Below are positions 51,401-64,000 of a stretch of DNA of 64,000 nucleotides, one piece after another (the stretch's first letter is position 1; each line of letters starts with the position of its first letter). The position numbers and the translations under genes were made by a program. The stretch lies in assembly GCA_013339895.1 (NCBI GenBank), contig JABACO010000005.1, positions 7,566,888 to 7,630,887 of the forward strand, read 5' to 3'. The notes beneath the pieces are model-generated. The model searched no databases. It worked only from the letters and a program-made list of their open reading frames with translations, and was not told the origin of the DNA. The stretch is from Ephydatia muelleri (taxonomy: Eukaryota > Porifera > Demospongiae > Spongillida > Spongillidae).

Positions 51401-53325
51401 TATTTGCCAAATGATCTTCCCTCACAACCTCTTCCCCATTCCTCTCTTTAATGCTTTCCTTTCTATCCACTGTCTTTGTCCATGCAGTTCTGGCTAACAT
51501 CATTGTATTTACCTTACTGTTGGTGCCAACACTGAGCTTTCCATCATGGCTGCATCCATGTGTATTCTATCTTCAGGTAGGACTTCTGTTTCTCCAAAAC
51601 AATAGCTGCCACATATAAACTAGCTACACTGGAATAGTATGGGACAAGATATAGGGAATTCAAATTTCTGTCACTTCTTCCCTCGCACAGCTTCTTCCAT
51701 ACATGACTGAACACTTCCCAGTCACCTTCAATGCAGTTCACCACTACGTGAGTTGTTTGTCATTGTGTGTGCCATCATAGACTAAATGCATGCACAAGAC
51801 ACGTAAATTCTGGTTGTCAAATACCACACACACTGGTAGATGATAAATCCCATCATAATCATCTAATTTAATTTTGATGCTTTTATAAATGCAGCTTTGA
51901 CTCTGAGAGCAACTTTACTTAATCACAAGTGTGCAGATACTGCCTATATTCAATGCCATTAGTACTATGTATTGATTTCCTCTCTGCTACACAACTCTGT
52001 CTAGCTCTACTACATGTCCAGTGGTCTCAGCTTCTACTTTGTCTATGACTTCTGTCTCTACCCCAACATGAGCCCGCTGGTCTCCTACTTCATCAGATAC
52101 CTCCCCCTCTTCACAGCTGTCATCATCTGTCCTATCATCCTTGCTATAAGGTTCAAACTATAATGTCGAATCAGCTGTTCCTTTCATAATTCAAAGCACA
52201 CAGTAATATCATTGAACATCTTACAAGCATTTAGAATTATTTCAGTGTAACTAGAAAACATGTAGCATTATCCATACTTGCCGTAACTTAGCTATCAATT
52301 AACCATAACCCCTCACAGTGCTAATCATAACTAAGCAGAATAGATTATTCTTTCCATCAGTAAACCCCTCCCATAACAATGCATTGTCCATTCCTGTATG
52401 CATGCAGGCAAATAGCATACAGGGTGTAGTGCAACTACAGAAGAACTAGACTGTGACACAGACTGTGTTTTACAATACCTATTTTATCCATCACTTAGTG
52501 TACAAATCTATCATGTAAATTCAGAACTTTACGGACTCTCTTTTTTTTTCTCCTAACAGACAAAGAATATACCCGCATGCCCCCTGGCATGGGCTATGGT
52601 GGATAGTGGTCCTCATGTACACTCACGTGGTACACACCTCCATGTCCATCCTCAACTGCCCCAGACTTCCAGGAAGTGATGGAAACACTGCTAATGTGAG
52701 TTGTTACATCTCCCACTGATACACAGCTTCACTACAGAACCATTTTCAGGTCTGGTACATTAACGGTAACATCCAGTGCTTCACTGGCTGGCACATACCT
52801 CTGGCCATCTTGGCTATACTGATCCTTATTCTGTGTGTGGCCGCAATACCTCTGACATGGATATTAGCTGAAGACAAAGTGGTTAGTCACTTCACCTCAA
52901 GCTGCGGGTCTACTTCTTTTAAACTCCTTTTTTTAAATCTTTGCCACATAAAAAAAATTAAACAGTCACTGATCCCTAGATGGTTTCACAATTATACACA
53001 CAAGTTAACTCCCTCGCTCTCCAACGGGTACAAAGATGAAACGAATTGGTTCGGAGCAGTGGAGCTTTCCAGAAGGATGATCTCAGTGGTTTTTATTGTG
53101 GCACTGCCCGGAAATGAGGTATGCGTCCATCCCTCCCACTGCTCATGTGAGCAAGGAAATTGATTTTTTTTTAAAGCACAATGCATAGTGCATGTGGCTG
53201 GCTTAGGAATCCAATTAACACCCCTTGTCCTCCAGTATTCATCCCTGTTCCTCATAATGATATTCATGAGCGTGTTCGGCACTGCCCAGCCCTACAAGAG
53301 TATCATAGCCAACATCCTGGAGGTT
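45410..53325 (+). CDS. Gene 3: third beta-helix/polytopic membrane paralogue, 3' end lost in gap
   Basis: Exons: 45410-45849, 46169-46764, 47139-47301, 47561-47675, 48330-48484, 48568-48694, 48858-48991, 49748-49841, 49946-50071, 50136-50282, 50449-50601, 50904-51093, 51158-51259, 51488-51576, 51691-51747, 52005-52150, 52560-52695, 52750-52881, 52966-53118, 53236-53325 (runs into N). They give 1,115 aa in frame with the same intron positions and phases as genes 1 and 2. The missing part should be the rest of exon 20 and exon 21, about 110-120 aa. Exon 1 and exons 16-18 are close to identical to gene 2, while exons 2-15 and 19-20 are strongly diverged. The architecture is conserved: signal peptide, FxxN/GGA beta-helix (FADNRASSLGGGLYT), Cys-rich module (CGDCVEGLGVSALL), then TM helices. 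Introns 1-7 are long, and intron 7 carries a hairpin element at 49329-49578. Confidence 0.78.
47676..48329 (+). other. Intron 4 of gene 3
   Basis: 654 bases against 64 in gene 1. No coding signal or inverted termini were recognised; probably an unidentified insertion. Confidence 0.35.
49329..49578. mobile_element. 250-bp hairpin element, family A, copy in gene 3 intron 7
   Basis: Nearly identical to 9371-9620, with the same length, termini and arm cores (GATAACGCTATCGACTTCC). AAAT flanks both sides. It sits between exons 7 and 8 of gene 3. Confidence 0.88.
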
Positions 53326-54325
53326 NNNNNNNNNNNNNNNNNNNNNNNNNNNNNNNNNNNNNNNNNNNNNNNNNNNNNNNNNNNNNNNNNNNNNNNNNNN
53401 NNNNNNNNNNNNNNNNNNNNNNNNNNNNNNNNNNNNNNNNNNNNNNNNNNNNNNNNNNNNNNNNNNNNNNNNNNNNNNNNNNNNNNNNNNNNNNNNNNNN
53501 NNNNNNNNNNNNNNNNNNNNNNNNNNNNNNNNNNNNNNNNNNNNNNNNNNNNNNNNNNNNNNNNNNNNNNNNNNNNNNNNNNNNNNNNNNNNNNNNNNNN
53601 NNNNNNNNNNNNNNNNNNNNNNNNNNNNNNNNNNNNNNNNNNNNNNNNNNNNNNNNNNNNNNNNNNNNNNNNNNNNNNNNNNNNNNNNNNNNNNNNNNNN
53701 NNNNNNNNNNNNNNNNNNNNNNNNNNNNNNNNNNNNNNNNNNNNNNNNNNNNNNNNNNNNNNNNNNNNNNNNNNNNNNNNNNNNNNNNNNNNNNNNNNNN
53801 NNNNNNNNNNNNNNNNNNNNNNNNNNNNNNNNNNNNNNNNNNNNNNNNNNNNNNNNNNNNNNNNNNNNNNNNNNNNNNNNNNNNNNNNNNNNNNNNNNNN
53901 NNNNNNNNNNNNNNNNNNNNNNNNNNNNNNNNNNNNNNNNNNNNNNNNNNNNNNNNNNNNNNNNNNNNNNNNNNNNNNNNNNNNNNNNNNNNNNNNNNNN
54001 NNNNNNNNNNNNNNNNNNNNNNNNNNNNNNNNNNNNNNNNNNNNNNNNNNNNNNNNNNNNNNNNNNNNNNNNNNNNNNNNNNNNNNNNNNNNNNNNNNNN
54101 NNNNNNNNNNNNNNNNNNNNNNNNNNNNNNNNNNNNNNNNNNNNNNNNNNNNNNNNNNNNNNNNNNNNNNNNNNNNNNNNNNNNNNNNNNNNNNNNNNNN
54201 NNNNNNNNNNNNNNNNNNNNNNNNNNNNNNNNNNNNNNNNNNNNNNNNNNNNNNNNNNNNNNNNNNNNNNNNNNNNNNNNNNNNNNNNNNNNNNNNNNNN
54301 NNNNNNNNNNNNNNNNNNNNNNNNN
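53326..54325. other. Assembly gap (1,000 N)
   Basis: The round length suggests a gap of unknown true size. It removes the end of gene 3 and the left part of a foldback element. Translated frames across it are meaningless. Confidence 0.99.
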
Positions 54326-54866
54326 CAAATCACTTCAAAATCGATATGCACGTAAAGGAGTCCTGTCACTATTGATTTCTGCAGATCGTTGATTTTTACC
54401 TCTTCCGTTATGGAGATACAGCAATCCAAAGTAAGTCCACGTTTTCCGCTCGAATCGCGCCTTTCTCAGTCCTTGAACCGCTTCCATGCTCCCGAGTGGG
54501 ACTGAAAAAGGCGCGATTCAAGCGGACTTTACTTTGCATTGCTGCATGTATCTCCATAACGGAAGAGGTAAAAATCAACGATCTGCAGAAATCAATAGTG
54601 ACAGGACTCCTTTACGTGCATATCGATTTTGAAGTGATTTGCAGGGAGCTACCTGGATTTTGAACCCCTCGGGGTACTGTGCCTTGTAACGTCGGCAAGG
54701 AGCAAGGGTAAGACACCAAAATATATTTTCGTAGAGAGAAGTGGTGTGGCACGAAGTGTTCGAAATAGGAAGTTGATTGCTTAAACCGTTATGGAGTTTT
54801 AGCGATTCAAACGTGAAGCATTTTTATATATATCGCCACTTTTCATTTTCTCGGAAACTGACCCAT
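54326..54866. mobile_element. Family A-related foldback with nested palindrome, left end in gap
   Basis: 54326-54430 is the reverse complement of about 54525-54643 (ACGTAAAGGAGTCCTGTCAC and AAAATCAACGATCTGCAGAA blocks), a long inner hairpin. The right terminus (TTAGCGATTCAAACGTGAAGC and GGAAACTGACCCATAT) matches the family A ends with changes. The left terminus is presumably inside the gap. Such a palindrome may be why the assembly broke here. Confidence 0.7.
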
Positions 54867-56137
54867 ATAATGCAATGTACTTTTTAAATTTTATACACGT
54901 GCAAAAATTACTGAGCTGTGTACATTATTCTTCGAATGCATCCAAAACCTGGTCTCGGTACGAGTGTGATTAGTAGCGGACGTATCATATCGTTCGTGTT
55001 TACGCAAATCCGCTCGTTTACACAGTATTGTGATAGTTTTGCGGCAAATATACAAGAAAATGTTTCGGACTTGAAATAATGAACAGTTGGGCAGATTAAT
55101 TCCACACTTACTTATAGTCAATACTATTCCTACCGAATTACAGGAACTGAAGCCCGTACACCTCTGCTCGTCGCAAACATCCTGTTAATCCTCTGGCATG
55201 GTAAACATAAGGGGGCCAGGGAAAGAGGCTCAAACGCGCCTCGGCAAGTCGTTTGTATAAAAGTTAATCTATTACAAATTGAATAAGAATGTAGCAATAA
55301 ACAGCGTCTTGAGTATGTTCTTAAAATATGAACGAGGATTTGGCATCAATGATCATACCACGTGCCAGGTAATCTAATTACGTACGACATGCGTCTATTA
55401 ATACGAATTGCAAACAAGCATTACTTAATTTAACGCCCAACCAAGTTGATACATTTTTTCATAACACAAAACAAAACACTTGCGAAAAGAACACACAGCG
55501 AAATAGAACTAGTGGGTTCTGCCTACAGGTAGTGAACAGCGGTGACGGTTTGACAAGTCCTTCATTTTTATCAACGTTCTAAGTGTGGACTCCAAACAGG
55601 TCCATCATACCCTCGGTTTCTCGAATCGAAGGCCTCACGCTTTTTACACCAAAGTGTAGCGCAAACAGCTTTCCGTGTTCAGATAGAGGGGTTGTGAGAA
55701 GTGGCACCACAACCCGACTTGTTAGACGGCGCGTATCTCGAGAAAGAAAACATTGGGGTCAACAACTACTGCTGGAAATTGCGCGTAAGAGAAGTCGCAT
55801 GATTAAAACGCGCGCACACGTTCACACATATCAGTATGTACCGATGCTGTAGCGTTGCTTTCCAGGACAGTGGGCAGTACGAAGAGATGTGTTAACTGCG
55901 TAGTAAGGAATTGCGCTCATCACCCTTCGACCTGGTTTGTTCTTTTGTTGTCTCCTTTCACAGAAACACTCTATTGCACTCAAATTGTGCTAATTGTAAA
56001 AAGGCGCGCAAGTGCTGTATATATAGTAACAAGCACCTTCCTATCACATGCTCGTTAAACCGGTTTCCTAAACCGGAAATCCATGGCTGGGTGCCCACAT
56101 AATGTCAATGCGCATGCGTAGCAGAACAAACTTGTGA
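54867..56137. other. Upstream region of the PAQR4-like gene
   Basis: No supported gene is seen. The final exon of gene 3, expected to encode a tail like LKLRRT, was not found here and is probably in the gap. Short frames at 55583-55852 and 55855-56058 have no recognisable domain. Confidence 0.45.
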
Positions 56138-57154
56138 ATGTACTTATGCAATATTGACGCCCTCCCCCGGCACTTACAATTCAACAGGTACATCCAACAC
56201 GGCTACAGGCCGCTGCTTGACCTGAACGGTTGCCTCAAAAGCACCTGCACTCTGCACAATGAGACCTTCAACATCTACAGTCACGGTAAGTGTCCGATCA
56301 AAACGACGTTAATGAATACACATACATCATGTACATCTATGTGTACTGTAAGCATGTAGATACACAACCTAGACCAGAATTAATGCCAAGAGAATTTATA
56401 TCTGAGCCCAGACTAATATCGAGGCTATGATCTATCTAAAATGTGTAATATGCAAATGATTAAATCAATTAATATTCTTCTAGTGTTCGGCCTCCTCTAC
56501 TTCATCCTGGCCATTCGGGACTACCAGTCTGTCCTACCTGGCAACCACTGGCTCGTAGCCGTCTTCGTATGCACCGACTTCCTATGCTGCACGCTGCCTT
56601 TCGCCCTCAGCATACTCTACCACACCTTCATGTGCCACAGCGGGGGTGAGGCCGTTTACAAGGCCCTGCTCAAAGTGGATGTGGCGGGAGTGTGGGTCAT
56701 TGCTACAGCTGGGCCTCTACCTCTCATGTACACTGCACTGGGTTGCCACCGTAATCTCCTTTGTTTTTACATGGCCGCATACGCGCTGGTTTCGGCCGTT
56801 TCCCTCCGCTACTTGCTCCTAGTCGACTCCAAGCGGGCACGGCTGGCAGTGCTGAGCCTCCAGTTCGTGTTCCGCGTCATGGCAACCGTATCGCGCGCCT
56901 TTCTCTTATCCCCGAGCGACCCCAGGTTGCAAGCTTTCAGCCTATTTGTAGCCACCGATGTTCTGTCCCTGGTCGGCGCAAGCATTAACGCGTTCCACAT
57001 CCCCGAGCGCTGGTTCCCGATCAATCCGGTCTACATTTTCAACGGCCACTCCCTCATGCACGTAGTGGGTGTAGTCATGCTTATGGTGGCGCGGAGAGGT
57101 TTCCTATTGGACATGCAGTGGCTCAATCACGACGGTGTATGTACTGCGAAGTAG
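56138..57154 (+). CDS. PAQR4: PAQR4-like seven-transmembrane protein, two exons
   Basis: Exons 56138-56285 and 56484-57154, giving 272 aa, about the length of vertebrate PAQR4. An in-frame TGA directly precedes the ATG (56135-56137), which fixes the start. The protein has the PAQR/CREST hallmarks in order: a GYRP and LHNETFNIYSHG entry motif; SILYHTFMCH with the S-x3-H metal-site motif; VDVAGV with the conserved Asp; PERWFP; and HSLMH, the C-terminal H-x3-H metal ligands. HLQFN-(R/K)-x-GYRP, FMCHxGGxAVY and LPERW-like stretches are the ones I associate with PAQR4 rather than AdipoR or progestin-receptor types. PAQR proteins sit in Golgi, ER or plasma membrane and relate to ceramidase-type hydrolases; PAQR4 itself is linked to ceramide homeostasis. 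No breaks are seen. It is convergent with the TRAM1-like gene, with 278 bases between stop codons. Confidence 0.9.
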
Positions 57155-57432
57155 TACTTGAAAAACATAGATTAATGATGTTTCAAGCGGAAGAGCTTCA
57201 TTTGTAGTTATATATTATGATCTATTTCTCTCTTTGTACGTTTCTATTATTTTGAAAACTGAAATTGCAAATCCTAATCTCCCTAATCACATGTATTTAT
57301 GAGCAGAAAAGTGAGGCTCTGGTGAATGAATGATAATCCTACTAAAAAAACAAAAACAAAAAGAGCCAGTTGGGAGGGGGAAAAAAAACCCCTGAAAAGC
57401 TATCTACTGTACTGTTTGTTGGACCAAGCAGT

Positions 57433-64000
<6,568 letters not shown>

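Noticed and set aside
53181-54429. Long open frames of about 340-400 aa
   Set aside because: They consist mostly of N bases in an assembly gap.

Overview
The window is eukaryotic and almost certainly animal DNA. Its genes have many short exons with GT-AG introns, and it is rich in microsatellites, hairpin MITEs and transposons. The gene content (a PAQR4-type receptor, a TRAM1-type translocon protein, usherin-like FN3/LamG fragments and a Gmr1-type Ty3/gypsy element) fits an early-branching metazoan. The large beta-helix/multi-TM genes are of a kind I associate with sponges, so a sponge is my best guess, by inference. All exon models were traced by eye from splice sites, reading phase and comparison between paralogues. 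No searches were run.

Layout. 1-2.2 kb: noncoding, with a foldback and a CT microsatellite. 2.2-22.4 kb: gene 1, 21 exons, about 1,235 aa. Its intron 15 holds a 9.85 kb TA-flanked inverted-repeat transposon (10018-19866), which carries a decayed Tc1/mariner-type transposase at its centre and at least three other elements nested in its right arm. 23.3-30.7 kb: gene 2, a tandem paralogue with the same 21 exons (1,230 aa) and an empty site where gene 1 has the big transposon. 31.9-37.1 kb: a young Gmr1-like Ty3/gypsy retrotransposon with integrase encoded before reverse transcriptase. 37.1-45.4 kb: a minisatellite, decayed usherin-like FN3/LamG exons and several hairpin MITEs. 45.4-53.3 kb: gene 3, the third paralogue, cut by a 1,000-N gap (53326-54325). 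56.1-57.2 kb: an intact two-exon PAQR4-like gene. 57.4-63.9 kb, minus strand: a nine-exon TRAM1-like gene with minisatellite-filled introns, convergent with PAQR4.

The three big paralogues encode the same architecture: signal peptide, an extracellular right-handed beta-helix built of FxxN/GGA-type repeats (like bacterial Pmp/autotransporter passengers), a spacer, a Cys-rich module, and about seven or eight transmembrane helices with a short cytoplasmic tail. They look like cell-surface adhesin or receptor genes. Their identity is patchy: near-identical blocks, some spanning introns, alternate with strongly diverged exons. That suggests gene conversion working on a tandem receptor array. The most unusual items are the giant mariner-type inverted-repeat element, the paralogue mosaic and the Gmr1-type retrotransposon.
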